Positions 53,406 through 62,882 of a stretch of DNA of 64,000 nucleotides are shown here, in pieces (positions within the stretch are counted from its first letter, which is position 1; each line of letters starts with the position of its first letter). Both the position numbers and the translations under genes were made by a program. The stretch is from Methylobacterium nonmethylotrophicum (GTDB lineage: Bacteria; Pseudomonadota; Alphaproteobacteria; Rhizobiales; Beijerinckiaceae). The notes beneath the pieces were generated by a model. It was not told the DNA's origin and did no database searches. It saw only the letters and a list, made by a program, of their open reading frames with translations. The DNA lies in the NCBI RefSeq assembly GCF_004745635.1, contig NZ_SRLB01000024.1, forward strand, positions 1-64,000, written 5' to 3'.

Positions 53406-55574
53406 TTAGAATCTAACTGATACAGCACCAGTAAATCGGCGTGGAGATCCGGGATAAACTCGAAATACGTTCAGCGAACTCTCGTAGTAAGTGGTGTCAA
53501 ACACGTTCTCGATATTCAGAGAGAAGCGGATGTTCTCCCAGCGGTAGTAGGCGAGCGCGTCCACCGCGATGTACGCGGGCAGCGTGAAGCCGGTGCCGGC
53601 GGCGTCGCCCGCACGTGCACCGACAGCGCGCACACCGCCGCCGATCCCGAACCCCTTCCACTCCCCGCCTTGCGCCTCGTAAACCGCGAGCAGGCTGCCG
53701 CTGTGGCGCGGCACGTTGACCAACGGGGCGCCGACCGGCAGCACGTTGTCCTTCGTCACCATGGCGTCGGCGAAGACGTAGCCGGCCAGGATCTTCAGCT
53801 CCGGCGAGAGCTGGCCAGCGGCGGTAAACTCGAAGCCCTGGCTGCGCACACCGCCCGCCGCGATCGAGAAGCCGCTATTGTTGGGGTCGGGCGTGAGCAC
53901 GTTCTGCCGCTCGACCCGGAAGGCGGCTGCCGTCAGTCCGAGCGCCCCGCCGAACAGGTCGAGCTTCGCGCCAATTTCGTAGCCGAGTCCGGTCTCGGGC
54001 TCGACCGGCTTGCCGGGCGACACGGCGGCTGCGTCTGGGCCGATGTTCGGCCGGAAGCTGGTGCCGACGTTGGTGTAGAGCGCAAGCTCCGGCAGCGGCT
54101 GGTAGACCAGGCCGGCCCGTGGCGAGGCCGCCGCTCGGGTCTGGTCGGCTTGGCTGCGCGGGATGCGCTCCCTGAATGAGTCCTCGAAGAAGTCGAACCG
54201 CACGCCGACGAGTGCCTTCCACTCCGGCGAGAGCACGATCTGATCCTGGGCGTAGAGCGCAGTGTTCGTTACCCGCTCGAGGTTGTTGCGCGGGATGGTG
54301 AGCGGCGGCAGCGCTTGGCCGTAGCGCGGATCGTAGATGTCGATCGCGTAGGGGTTGGTGCGGAAGTTCGAGCGCAGGTAGAGCGTGCGGCTGTCGGTGC
54401 TCTCGCGCTCGAAGCCGAGGAGCAGGGTGTGGCCGAGCCCGGCGGTGTCGAAGCGCCCGACCACCTCGGCTTGGCCGATCGCCACGTCCCAACGGTAGTC
54501 GCGGACGTTGCGGTCGCGTGAAACGGTGCGGTTGTCGGCCGCGATGGCGCGGATCTCCGCCGACTCGCCTTCCAGGGTACCGGTGCTGAAGTGGGTGGCG
54601 AGCCGCATCTGCCAGTCGGCGTTAAAGCGGTGGTCGATCCGGACCTGCAGCGTATCGGACGACTGATAGGTGCTCTGCCCCGGCTCGCCGAGGAAGCGCG
54701 AGATCGGCAGGAAGCCGAGCTGCTTGTTGATCGCGATGACACCGCGATCGAAGATGATCCGGTTGCGCTGGATGTCGGCCTCGACCGTGATCCGCGTGTC
54801 GGGCGTGACCTGCCAGCTCACGACTGGGGCGACGAGCAGCCGATCGCTGTCGACGAAATCGCGGAAGCTGCCAGCACCCTGCGCCGCGAAGTTGAAGCGG
54901 TAGAGAACCGTGCCGTCCTCGGTGAGAGGCCCGCCCGCGTCGATGGTGCCCCGAGCCAGACCATACGAGTCGACCTGGTTACCGAACTCGACGAAGCGTT
55001 GGGCGGTAGGTTGCTTGGTGATGATATTGATGAGGCCGCCCGGGTCGCTACGTCCGAACAGGCCGGCACCCGGTCCCTTCAGAACCTCGATACGCTCGAT
55101 GTTCTGCGCATCGGGCGGCGGGGGCGTGCCGCGATTGAGCGGGAAGCCGTTCTGGTAGATCTCCGAGGTGGTGACGCCGCGGATGGCGTAGCTGAAGATG
55201 CTCAGGCCGCCGAAGTTGTTCTGCTGCGTCACCCCCGGCAGGTAGTTGAAGGCGCGGTCGACGCGGGTGGCGGCGATGTCGGTGATGACCTCACGCGGCG
55301 CGACGGTGACGACCTGTGGCACATCACGTTGAGGCGTGTCGGTCTTCGTGCTGCTGACGGCACGGTCGCCGCGAAAGCCAGGGGTCGGACCGATCAAGCC
55401 GATCGTACCAGCGGCCGTCGTGGTGGGCACGGGCGCCGTCGGCCGGCTGCCCTGCACCTCGATCTCGTCGAGCGCGATGGTGTCCTGCGCCCGCGTGTCG
55501 TTGATCGGCAGGACAGCCGAGAGAATGAGCGCCCACGTGAGCGGGCGGGCGTGGGCGGGTGGAGCTGCAGCCAT
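53406..55574 (-). CDS. TonB-dependent metallophore receptor
   Basis: 722 residues. A signal peptide ends before QDTIALDEIEVQG, which contains the TonB box. The plug has the family's RIEVLKGPGAGLFGRSDPGG motif, and the barrel ends in YPGSPRRFTGAVSVRF with the terminal phenylalanine. The sequence is of the siderophore-receptor class (FhuA/FpvA-like). It is the last gene of the nik operon, starting 3 bases after the nikR stop. It could therefore import a nickel or other metal chelate for the ABC transporter, which is an inference from position. Confidence 0.9.
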   Translation of the reverse strand: MAAAPPAHARPLTWALILSAVLPINDTRAQDTIALDEIEVQGSRPTAPVPTTTAAGTIGLIGPTPGFRGDRAVSSTKTDTPQRDVPQVVTVAPREVITDIAATRVDRAFNYLPGVTQQNNFGGLSIFSYAIRGVTTSEIYQNGFPLNRGTPPPPDAQNIERIEVLKGPGAGLFGRSDPGGLINIITKQPTAQRFVEFGNQVDSYGLARGTIDAGGPLTEDGTVLYRFNFAAQGAGSFRDFVDSDRLLVAPVVSWQVTPDTRITVEADIQRNRIIFDRGVIAINKQLGFLPISRFLGEPGQSTYQSSDTLQVRIDHRFNADWQMRLATHFSTGTLEGESAEIRAIAADNRTVSRDRNVRDYRWDVAIGQAEVVGRFDTAGLGHTLLLGFERESTDSRTLYLRSNFRTNPYAIDIYDPRYGQALPPLTIPRNNLERVTNTALYAQDQIVLSPEWKALVGVRFDFFEDSFRERIPRSQADQTRAAASPRAGLVYQPLPELALYTNVGTSFRPNIGPDAAAVSPGKPVEPETGLGYEIGAKLDLFGGALGLTAAAFRVERQNVLTPDPNNSGFSIAAGGVRSQGFEFTAAGQLSPELKILAGYVFADAMVTKDNVLPVGAPLVNVPRHSGSLLAVYEAQGGEWKGFGIGGGVRAVGARAGDAAGTGFTLPAYIAVDALAYYRWENIRFSLNIENVFDTTYYESSLNVFRVYPGSPRRFTGAVSVRF

Positions 55575-55577
55575 GGT

Positions 55578-56039
55578 TCACGTCCGGATGTGTTCGTGGG
55601 GGTGCGGATCCGGCCCGTGGCAATGGTCGCCGACCTCGATCCGCGCCGGAATGATCGAGAGACTGTCGTGGCGAACGCCGCGCTGGGTCGCGACCTCGTC
55701 GGCGAAGGCGAGGATGTCGCGCACCCGGCCGCGGACGAGGAGCGTATGGAGGCTGGCGTCGTGGTCGAGGGGAACCTGGACTTGAGCGATCACCAGGTCG
55801 TGCCGCCGCTGCTGCACCTCGGCCAGGCGCTGCCCCAGATCGCGCACGCCGGCCTCGGCCACGAAGGTGAAGGTCGCGACGCAGGACAGGTCGGGGTCGC
55901 ACTGACGGCGCGTCTCGGCGAGGCCGCGGCGCAGGAGGTCGCGCATTGCCTCCGAGCGGCCGGCATAGCCGCGCTGCTCGACGGTCCGGTCGACCTCCGC
56001 GACGAGGTCGGGGTCCAGTGTGACGGTGATCCGCTGCAT
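55578..56039 (-). CDS. nikR: NikR-family ribbon-helix-helix regulator with missing nickel ligands
   Basis: 153 residues from the ATG at 56039, overlapping the nikE stop by one base (TGATG). The DNA-binding ribbon-helix-helix is MQRITVTLDPDLVAEVDRTV, and the ACT-like metal domain aligns without gaps to E. coli NikR. There, the high-affinity nickel ligands His87, His89 and Cys95 correspond here to Gln88, Pro90 and Ser96; only the His76 equivalent (His80) is kept. A His-rich tail (GDHCHGPDPHPHEH) could supply other ligands. It may sense a different metal or bind nickel differently. It should control the nik operon. Confidence 0.87.
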   Translation of the reverse strand: MQRITVTLDPDLVAEVDRTVEQRGYAGRSEAMRDLLRRGLAETRRQCDPDLSCVATFTFVAEAGVRDLGQRLAEVQQRRHDLVIAQVQVPLDHDASLHTLLVRGRVRDILAFADEVATQRGVRHDSLSIIPARIEVGDHCHGPDPHPHEHIRT

Positions 56040-56830
56040 CAGCTCGCATCCCCAGGAGAGACCGGCAGCACGGCATCGATCAGCTCGCGCGCAGCTGGAT
56101 GCGACAGCGCGAGGCTGGGCCGGCACGGCGAGGTATCGACGATCCGGCCCTCGCTCAGCACCACGACACGGTCCGCGAAGCGGCGCGCCAGGCGAACGTC
56201 ATGGGTGATGAGGAGAAAGGCGGTCCCCCGTTCGCGCCGCAGGGTCGCGAGGCGGTCGAGAATGTCGACTTGGCGCGGCGCGTCGAGGTTCGAGACTGCC
56301 TCGTCGAGGACGACGAGGGCGGGCCGGGTGGCCAGTGCCCGGGCGAGCCCGATCCGCTGCACCTGGCCGCCGGAGAGCTGGCCCGGCAATCGGCCCGCCG
56401 CCTCGGGATCGAGGCCGACCAGTTCGAGAAGCTCGCCGACGCGCCCGGTGCGCGCAGTAACCGGAAGATCGGTCAGGTGGCGCAGCGGCTCGGCGAGGAT
56501 CCGCCCGACCGCGTGGCGCGGGTTCACCGCCGAGAGCGGATCCTGCAGCACCATCTGCACGGCGGCACGGAAGGCGCGGAGCCCGCCACGGTCGAGGCCG
56601 GCGAGAGGCCTGTCACGAAACAGCACCGCGCCGACATCGGCCGCCTCGAGCCCCATCAGCAGCCGGGCGAGCGTACTCTTGCCCGAGCCGCTGCGGCCGA
56701 TTAGGGCGACGCACTCGCCGTCGGAGATCGTGAGATCGATCCCGGTCAGAACCGTGCGGGACGCCCCCCGCCGCCAGCCCGCGCCGGGATAGGCCTTGCC
56801 GAGGCCGCGCGCCGCGAGCAGGGCCGTCAT
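56039..56830 (-). CDS. nikE: Nickel/peptide ABC transporter ATP-binding protein
   Basis: 263 residues from the ATG at 56830 (ATGA overlap with nikD). The Walker A motif is ALIGRSGSGKSTLARLL, the signature is PGQLSGGQVQRIGLARAL, the Walker B is LVVLDEAVSNLD and the H-loop is LITHDVR. It is one of two ATPase subunits of a Nik/Dpp/Opp-type importer. A longer frame in the record is an artefact of the overlap. Confidence 0.87.
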   Translation of the reverse strand: MTALLAARGLGKAYPGAGWRRGASRTVLTGIDLTISDGECVALIGRSGSGKSTLARLLMGLEAADVGAVLFRDRPLAGLDRGGLRAFRAAVQMVLQDPLSAVNPRHAVGRILAEPLRHLTDLPVTARTGRVGELLELVGLDPEAAGRLPGQLSGGQVQRIGLARALATRPALVVLDEAVSNLDAPRQVDILDRLATLRRERGTAFLLITHDVRLARRFADRVVVLSEGRIVDTSPCRPSLALSHPAARELIDAVLPVSPGDAS

Positions 56831-57621
56831 GCCGGGACCTCGTGCAGCGCCCGGTGGGCAGCGAGGAGGGCCCGCGTCGTCGGCTCGCGGGGATCGGCGA
56901 AAAGCGCGGCAGCGGGGCCGGCCTCGACGATCCGCCCCGCCTCCATCACCGCCACCCGATCGGCGAGGCGGGCGACGACGCCGAGATCGTGCGTCACGAT
57001 CAGGAGCCCCAAGCCCCGCTCGCGCACGAGGCTTGCCAGCAGGTCGAGGATGCGTCCTTGCGCGACGAGGTCGAGGTCGGTGGTCGGCTCGTCGGCCACC
57101 AGGAACGGAGCGCCGGAGAGGAGCGCCAGCGCAATCATCGCCCGCTGCAGCATGCCGCCCGACATCTGGAACGGGTAGAGGCCGGGCACGCGCGGATCGT
57201 CGCCGAGCCCGACATCCGCCAGGGCCCGGCCGATCGCGGCACGTCCGACCCTGCCGCGCGATCCCGCCACCGCCAGGGTCTCGCCGGCATGGTCGGCGAT
57301 GGTGCGCAAGGGATTGAAGGCGGTGCGCGGCGCCTGGAGCACGCTGGCGACCACCCGGCCGCGCAAGGGGGCAGGCTCGGTCTCGGCCCCGTCGAGGAGG
57401 ACCCGGCCTCCCCGGCGTCGGGTACCCGGCGGCAGCACGTCGAGAAGGGCGGCGCAGGCCAGCGACTTGCCGGACCCGCTCGCCCCGACGAGGGCCAGGA
57501 CCTCGCCCACGCGCATCTCCAGGCTGACGTCGCGGACGAGTAGCACCGCCTCGCGGCCGGCGCGTGTGTCGCGCCAGCTTTCGACGGACAGGCCCTCGGC
57601 ACGAAGAACCCTCGCGCTCAC
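56827..57621 (-). CDS. nikD: Nickel/peptide ABC transporter ATP-binding protein
   Basis: 264 residues from a GTG at 57621 overlapping the nikC stop. Walker A is LVGASGSGKSLACAALL, the signature is FQMSGGMLQRAMIALAL, Walker B is FLVADEPTTDLDL and the H-loop is IVTHDLG. It pairs with NikE. The order nikA-B-C-D-E, all overlapping, matches known nickel importers. Confidence 0.87.
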   Translation of the reverse strand: MSARVLRAEGLSVESWRDTRAGREAVLLVRDVSLEMRVGEVLALVGASGSGKSLACAALLDVLPPGTRRRGGRVLLDGAETEPAPLRGRVVASVLQAPRTAFNPLRTIADHAGETLAVAGSRGRVGRAAIGRALADVGLGDDPRVPGLYPFQMSGGMLQRAMIALALLSGAPFLVADEPTTDLDLVAQGRILDLLASLVRERGLGLLIVTHDLGVVARLADRVAVMEAGRIVEAGPAAALFADPREPTTRALLAAHRALHEVPA

Positions 57622-58457
57622 AGGCCGCGTCCCGCGACGAGCGCCGGGTCGAGGCGGTCCCGCAGGGCGTCACCGAGGCGGTTGAAGCCAAGCACCGCCA
57701 GCGCGATCGCGAGGCCCGGCCAGACGACGAGGAGCGGTCGGGTCCAGAAGAAGGCGCGCGCGTCGTTGATCATCACGCCCCATTCCGGCGTCGGCGGCTG
57801 CACGCCGAGGCCGAGGAAGGAGAGGCCGGCGACGTGCAGGGCCATGTGGCCGATATCGAGGGTCGCGAGCGCGGCGAGCGGCGGCACCACGCCCGGCAGC
57901 ACGTGCTCGGCGAAGATCGCGAGTGGCGGCGCACCGGCGATCCGCGCTGCCAGCACGTAGTCGCGGGTCTTCAGTTCCAGGACGAGACCGCGCACGATGC
58001 GCGCGTACCAGGCCCAGTGCGAGAGCACGATCGCCACGACGACGTTGACGAGGCCGGTCCCGAGCGCGCCGATCATGAACAGGGCGAGCACGAAGGTCGG
58101 GATGGTGAGGAAGACGTCGCAGAGCCGCATCAGCACCGCGTCGAGCCGGCCGCCGACCATGCCGGCGAGCCCTCCGACCGACAGCCCGAGGACGAGCACC
58201 AGGGCGAGGACGACGAGCACCGAGCCGAGGGTCGTGCGCGCTCCTGCGATCAGCCGCGAGAGGATGTCGCGGCCGAGATGGTCGGTGCCGAGGAGGTGGA
58301 CGAGGTTCGGCGCTTCGAAGCGGTGGGCGAGATCGACCGCCAGCGGGTCGTGCGGCACGACGAGGGGCCCGACGAGCGCCAGCAGCACGAAGCCGGCGGC
58401 CAGGATCCCCGCGGCGGCGACGGAGCCGGATCGGACGGGCCGAGCGGTGGGGATCAT
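57618..58457 (-). CDS. nikC: Nickel/peptide ABC transporter permease
   Basis: 279 residues from the ATG at 58457, which overlaps the nikB stop as ATGA. The longer frame from 58496 is inside nikB. Hydrophobic segments and the periplasmic HLLGTDHLGRDILSRLIAGA loop are typical of DppC/NikC. The cytoplasmic EAA-like loop appears as ARIAGAPPLAIFAEHVLPGV. It forms the channel with NikB. Confidence 0.88.
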   Translation of the reverse strand: MIPTARPVRSGSVAAAGILAAGFVLLALVGPLVVPHDPLAVDLAHRFEAPNLVHLLGTDHLGRDILSRLIAGARTTLGSVLVVLALVLVLGLSVGGLAGMVGGRLDAVLMRLCDVFLTIPTFVLALFMIGALGTGLVNVVVAIVLSHWAWYARIVRGLVLELKTRDYVLAARIAGAPPLAIFAEHVLPGVVPPLAALATLDIGHMALHVAGLSFLGLGVQPPTPEWGVMINDARAFFWTRPLLVVWPGLAIALAVLGFNRLGDALRDRLDPALVAGRGL

Positions 58458-59395
58458 GCGGCGGCGTCCCCGAGGCGAATGCGTGGGTCGAGCCACGCGT
58501 AGGCGAGGTCAACCGCAAGGTTGCACAGCACGAACACCACCGTCATCACCAGGGTGAAGCACTGGATCACTGGATAGTCGCGGTCGTAGATCGCCGAGAC
58601 CGCGTAGCGGCCGACCCCCGGCCAGGAGAAGATTGTCTCGACGACGAGCGCGCCGCCGAGCAGCTCGCCGACATGCATGCCGGTCGCGGTGACAACGGGC
58701 ACCAGCGCGTTGCGGAAGACGTGTCGGCGCGCCACCGCCGGCTCGGACAGGCCGCGCAGTCGCGCATAGAGCACGTGGCGGCCGCCAGCCGCCTCCAGCA
58801 TGCTCGCCCGCAGGAGCCGGGCGTTGACCGAGAGCGACATCAGGCAGATGGCGAGCGCCGGCATGACGAGGTGGAGGGCCCCGCCGCGGCCCATCGGCGG
58901 CAGCCAGCCCAGGGTCACCGAGAAGGCGACGACGAGCAGGAACGCGACCCAGAAGTTCGGCAGCGAGACGCCGAGCACCGCGATGCCGCGCACCAGCCGG
59001 TCCTGCCAGCCGCCGCGATGCCGGGCGGCCCAGGCGCCGAGCGGCAGGCTGACGAGGAGGCTCACCGCCAGCGCCGTGCCGGCGAGTTCGAGAGTGGCGG
59101 GGAGGTAGCCAAGGAGATCCGGCAGCACCGGCCGGCGGGTGGCGTAGGACAGGCCGAAATCGCCCTGGAGCGCTCGCCACAGCCAGTCGAGGTACTGGAC
59201 TGCAAAAGGACGGTCGAGGCCGAGCATCGCCCTGGCGTCGGCGAGCGCGGCGTCGGTCGGCGGCACCTGCGACAGGCGTAGGTAGTCGAGAGCCGGGTCG
59301 CCAGGCCCGAGCCGCAAAACCACGAAGACGAGGAGCGAGACCCCGAGCAGCATCGGCGGGATCAGCACGAGACGCGCCAGCGCGAAACGCAGCAT
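58454..59395 (-). CDS. nikB: Nickel/peptide ABC transporter permease
   Basis: 313 residues from the ATG at 59395, overlapping the nikA stop by one base. Family features include an N-terminal FALARLVLIPPMLLGVSLLV, the LDRPFAVQYLDWLWRALQGD segment and the EAA-like loop YARLRGLSEPAVARRHVFRN. It is DppB/NikB-like and forms the channel with NikC. Confidence 0.88.
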   Translation of the reverse strand: MLRFALARLVLIPPMLLGVSLLVFVVLRLGPGDPALDYLRLSQVPPTDAALADARAMLGLDRPFAVQYLDWLWRALQGDFGLSYATRRPVLPDLLGYLPATLELAGTALAVSLLVSLPLGAWAARHRGGWQDRLVRGIAVLGVSLPNFWVAFLLVVAFSVTLGWLPPMGRGGALHLVMPALAICLMSLSVNARLLRASMLEAAGGRHVLYARLRGLSEPAVARRHVFRNALVPVVTATGMHVGELLGGALVVETIFSWPGVGRYAVSAIYDRDYPVIQCFTLVMTVVFVLCNLAVDLAYAWLDPRIRLGDAAA

Positions 59396-60975
59396 CAGCG
59401 GCCCGCTCCTGGCGCAGCCGGTCGCATCGCGGCGAATGGGATCTCGTTCAGCGTGGCCCCGAAGCTGACGCCGGTGATCGTCGAGCGGTGGACCTCGATC
59501 GCCACTGCGTGGGAGATCGGCAGGTAGACCGCCGCTTCGTGCAGGGCGGTCAGGATCCGGGCGTAGAGGCGCTTGCGCTCGGTCGGGTCCGTGGCGGAGA
59601 GCGCCGCCGTGATGGCGCCGTCGATCTCTGCTTTGTCGGGGAGGCCCCTCTGGGCTTGATAATCGGCGTGCGACGGCGCCCTCATCGCGCTCACGAAAGA
59701 GGCGGGATCGTAGGGTGGTCCCCAGGTCTCGCCGAAGATCATCCCGAAGCGGCCATCCTTCTGGCGGCCGAGGATCGAACTCTCCTCCTCACCGACGAGG
59801 CGCACAGCGATGCCGACCCGGGCGAGATCGGCCTGGATCACTTCGGCGATCGCCTTCTGCTGAGCGTTCGTGCTGATGAAGTCGAGTTCGACGCTGAGCG
59901 GACGGCCGCCCTTCCCCCGTATCCCGTCGGCCCCCCGCACCCACCCCGCCTCGGTGAGGAGACGGTCCGCCGCCGCCCGGTCGAAGCCATGGGGAGCGAG
60001 CCCGACATCGGCGTCGGGCACGGTGGGTGCGAACAGGAAGTCGGCCCGAGGCTCGAGGCCATCGAGCACCGTGCGCACCAGGGTGTCCTTGTCGACGGCC
60101 TGGTTGATCGCGAGCCGCACCGCCCGGTCATCGGTCGGGAAGCGCGCGGAGTTGAGCGCGAGGACACGGGTCGCGAGCGGGGTTGAAACCGCTGCGGAGA
60201 AGGCCGGCGTCTGATCGCGCAGGCGTAGGAAGGCTTCCGAGGGGATCTGCCCGGCTGCACCGTGGACCAAGTCGACCTCGCCGGTTTGCAGGGCGATGGC
60301 GCGGGTGTTGGGGTCTGGGATCACCTTGACGACGAGGCGCTCGAACGCCGGCTTCCCACCCCAGTAGGTCGGGTTGGCCGCGAACGTGTCGGAGATCCCA
60401 AGCCGCGTCTCGACGAGGCGCCAGGGACCCGTGCCCGATGGCTCCCTGATCCCGCCGGCCGTGGTGCCACCCTCCCGCATGGCGGCAGGCGAGACGAAAC
60501 GGAACGGTCGCGGCAGCGAGAGTTCTTTTAGGGTAGGGGCGTGCGGTGCCTTGAGCACGAGGCGAAAGGCGAGGGGCCCAATCACTTCGGTTCGGGCAAT
60601 CTGCCGGGTGAGGTCGAGCCAATCATGGCGGGATCGGTTGGCTAGGATCGCGTCGAAGTTGGCCTTCACCGCTGCGGCGTTGAACGGCGTGCCGTCACTG
60701 AAGCTGACATCAGGGCGGAGGGTAAAGTCGTAGGTGCGTCCATCCTCCGAGATCGTCCAGGCTGTCGCGAGCCAGGGCGCCATCGTGCCGTCGACCTGGT
60801 ACTTGACCAGCGGCTCGTAGACGCTGGCCTGGGCGAACATCTGGTTGGGCGCGTAAAGGTGGGGGTTCAATGGCCCGACATTCGCCGGCCAGGAATACGT
60901 GAGCTGCTGGCTGACCGCGGGGGTGACGGTGCAGGCCAGCAGCGCGGCAAAGGCGATGCTCGCCAGCTTGGACAT
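59395..60975 (-). CDS. nikA: Nickel/peptide ABC transporter substrate-binding protein
   Basis: 526 residues from the ATG at 60975, which gives a good signal peptide (ASIAFAALLACTVTPAVSQQ). The N-lobe stretch LTYSWPANVGPLNPHLYAPN and SVYEPLVKYQVDGTMAPWLA are strongly NikA-like, with the usual SFSDGTPFNAAAVKANFDAI. In NikA, nickel is held by a chelator and an Arg/His pair rather than direct protein ligands. It is the first gene of the seven-gene operon. Confidence 0.9.
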   Translation of the reverse strand: MSKLASIAFAALLACTVTPAVSQQLTYSWPANVGPLNPHLYAPNQMFAQASVYEPLVKYQVDGTMAPWLATAWTISEDGRTYDFTLRPDVSFSDGTPFNAAAVKANFDAILANRSRHDWLDLTRQIARTEVIGPLAFRLVLKAPHAPTLKELSLPRPFRFVSPAAMREGGTTAGGIREPSGTGPWRLVETRLGISDTFAANPTYWGGKPAFERLVVKVIPDPNTRAIALQTGEVDLVHGAAGQIPSEAFLRLRDQTPAFSAAVSTPLATRVLALNSARFPTDDRAVRLAINQAVDKDTLVRTVLDGLEPRADFLFAPTVPDADVGLAPHGFDRAAADRLLTEAGWVRGADGIRGKGGRPLSVELDFISTNAQQKAIAEVIQADLARVGIAVRLVGEEESSILGRQKDGRFGMIFGETWGPPYDPASFVSAMRAPSHADYQAQRGLPDKAEIDGAITAALSATDPTERKRLYARILTALHEAAVYLPISHAVAIEVHRSTITGVSFGATLNEIPFAAMRPAAPGAGR

Positions 60976-61297
60976 CGGGCTACCGAGGTATGACGAACGC
61001 TGCAAAAGCTCCTACACCTTGATACGTGGACGGCTTCGAATGCGCCAGCGGCGCTGAACCGCTTTCGCGCCTTGTCATCGCTGATTATCCGACCAGGCAT
61101 CATCCGCGATCGCGTGAGTGTCCGGATGGGGTGGGAAGCGGCTGTTCCCCGGACGGATGCCGAGTGGCAGTATCTCGATACAAGCCGACATCGAGTCAGC
61201 AGACGCCGAGCCGTCACTCACGATCCGTTGTAGTCCTTGCCGAGATGCACAGACGAAGGCAGCAACCTAAGTTGCCAGTATTTTTTCGGAGATCTAA
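60976..61297. promoter_or_regulatory. Divergent promoter region of the nik operon and the phosphodiesterase
   Basis: About 320 bases separate the two divergent starts, so both promoters should be here. I could not find a convincing NikR box (gtatga...tcatac). Imperfect halves near 60988 and 61020 are in the wrong orientation. Confidence 0.35.
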
Positions 61298-62095
61298 ATG
61301 CTGATCGCTCATTTTTCGGATCCGCATTTGCGAGATCGCGGCAAGCTGTATCATGGTCTAGTTGACTCGAATTCTATGTTCGAGTCTGCCATCCGTCACT
61401 TGAATAATCTCGACCCGCAGCCCGATATCGTTCTCGTCAGCGGCGATATCGTAGACCATGGAACAGAAGCTGAATATGAAAATGCAGCAGTGATCTTGGA
61501 CAAGATCCGTCAACCGCTCCTCATTATTCCTGGCAATCACGACGACCGAGAAATCTTCAGGGTTCGCTTGCCCCACCATGCGATCCCAGCGGCCTCGGGC
61601 CCCCTTCACTTCGCCGTCGGCGATCTCGGGGCAGTACGCATCCTGGGTCTCGACGTGACGGTTCCCGGAGCCCACCATGGCGAGATGGATGATGCTGCCT
61701 GCGACTGGCTGGAGACAAGCCTTGCGGAGGAGCCCGAACGCCCGACCATCGTCATGATGCATCAGCCGCCCGTCCTGAGCGGCATTTCCTATATTGACAC
61801 CTATCGCTGCCTGCATGGCGAAAGATTGGAGCAAATTATCCTGCGCTACCCCGCCGTCGAACGCATCCTGTGCGGTCATATTCATCGCTTCATGCAGAGG
61901 CGTTTTGGCGGCACATTACTGATGACAGCGCCCAGCACTACGACGGCTATCGCGTTACGGCTAGGTGCCAACGCTGAGCCCGGCAGTTTCATAGAACCTC
62001 CGGCCATGCTGCTGCATCAGTGGCAACCGGGCTCCGGGCTCCTGACACACCTTGTGCCGATTGGCTCCTTTCCCGGTCCGCTGCCGTTTTTCTGA
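61298..62095 (+). CDS. Calcineurin-like phosphodiesterase (GpdQ/CpdA type)
   Basis: 265 residues. All metal-binding motifs are present in order: HFSDPHLR, LVSGDIVDHG, IPGNHDDREIF, VMMHQPP and LCGHIHRFMQ. The sequence resembles GpdQ-type glycerophosphodiesterases and CpdA cAMP phosphodiesterases (class III). It has no signal peptide. It is the last gene before the island's right end and, unlike the remnant at 34442, is intact. The natural substrate is uncertain. Confidence 0.9.
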   Translation: MLIAHFSDPHLRDRGKLYHGLVDSNSMFESAIRHLNNLDPQPDIVLVSGDIVDHGTEAEYENAAVILDKIRQPLLIIPGNHDDREIFRVRLPHHAIPAASGPLHFAVGDLGAVRILGLDVTVPGAHHGEMDDAACDWLETSLAEEPERPTIVMMHQPPVLSGISYIDTYRCLHGERLEQIILRYPAVERILCGHIHRFMQRRFGGTLLMTAPSTTTAIALRLGANAEPGSFIEPPAMLLHQWQPGSGLLTHLVPIGSFPGPLPFF

Positions 62096-62495
62096 TCGCC
62101 GCAGACCATTCATCGCTTCCCGCCCCATCCGGACGTTCGATCCGCTCCCACCGAATGACTGCTGCGGGTCCAGGCTGTGTGAAACTCGCGCGCGCCACGA
62201 GATTGTAGAACATTCTTCCACGCTTCCGCCATTTGAGCATCCTGGAAGGCAGCCGAAAGGACGGCAGGATGCCCGAAGCGGCGCGGCCGAGGATGCGTGT
62301 GGGGGAGATCCTTCTGCGGGCTCCGGGTTTTCACACGGCCTCGGTCGGGAGCGGCGGTTCGCTCCGATCTGAACACAACCCCCTTCACCCCTTCCTTGCG
62401 CAGGGCTGGCTTCGCACTCGCGGTGACGCTGCCGCATCTATTGGGGGAGCAGGCGAGATCGAGAGCAAAGAGGACGCGCGAAGCCTCCAGCAGGG

Positions 62496-62612
62496 GTTGG
62501 GTTCAGACGTCGCGGAATTTATCTGCGGCGCTGTCCCGGCAACAGTCTTGAACATTGTCCCCGGGTGTACTCCCCGCCAAGGGGTCCCCTCCCCCTTTGG
62601 AGTTGAGATCAC
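62496..62612. repeat. Diverged repeat, copy 2
   Basis: Similar to 38640-38760, with the conserved core ccccgggtgtactcccc and the same flanking order. The two copies bracket the cargo part of the island from the serine recombinase to its right end. Confidence 0.5.
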
Positions 62613-62882
62613 ACGGCCGCCGACGCGTCGGCCCAAAAAGGCTAGGTGAATCGCCGCTGGGAGTAGAGCACCATCTACCATCTCGGTTGGCTGGAACGGG
62701 CGCGCAGATGCACTGGCGTAACATGTGGCCTGCGCCAGCGTGGATGATGGCGGACGAGCGGGCAACCTGAGTCGGCCGGTTGATCGTAGATTACGGCGTA
62801 GAGGTTGGGTCCAGAAGCGTGATCACGCCGTCGGGCGGTTAGCCAACGTGGAAAAAACGCATTGAGTCACAATGAGGGACTT

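Noticed and set aside
60985..61025. Possible NikR box (gtatga and tgatac halves) upstream of nikA
   Set aside because: The halves are not inverted correctly (tcatac would be needed), and the spacing differs from the known box.
62233..62649. 138-residue frame at the island's right end
   Set aside because: Runs through the diverged repeat and has no recognisable domain.
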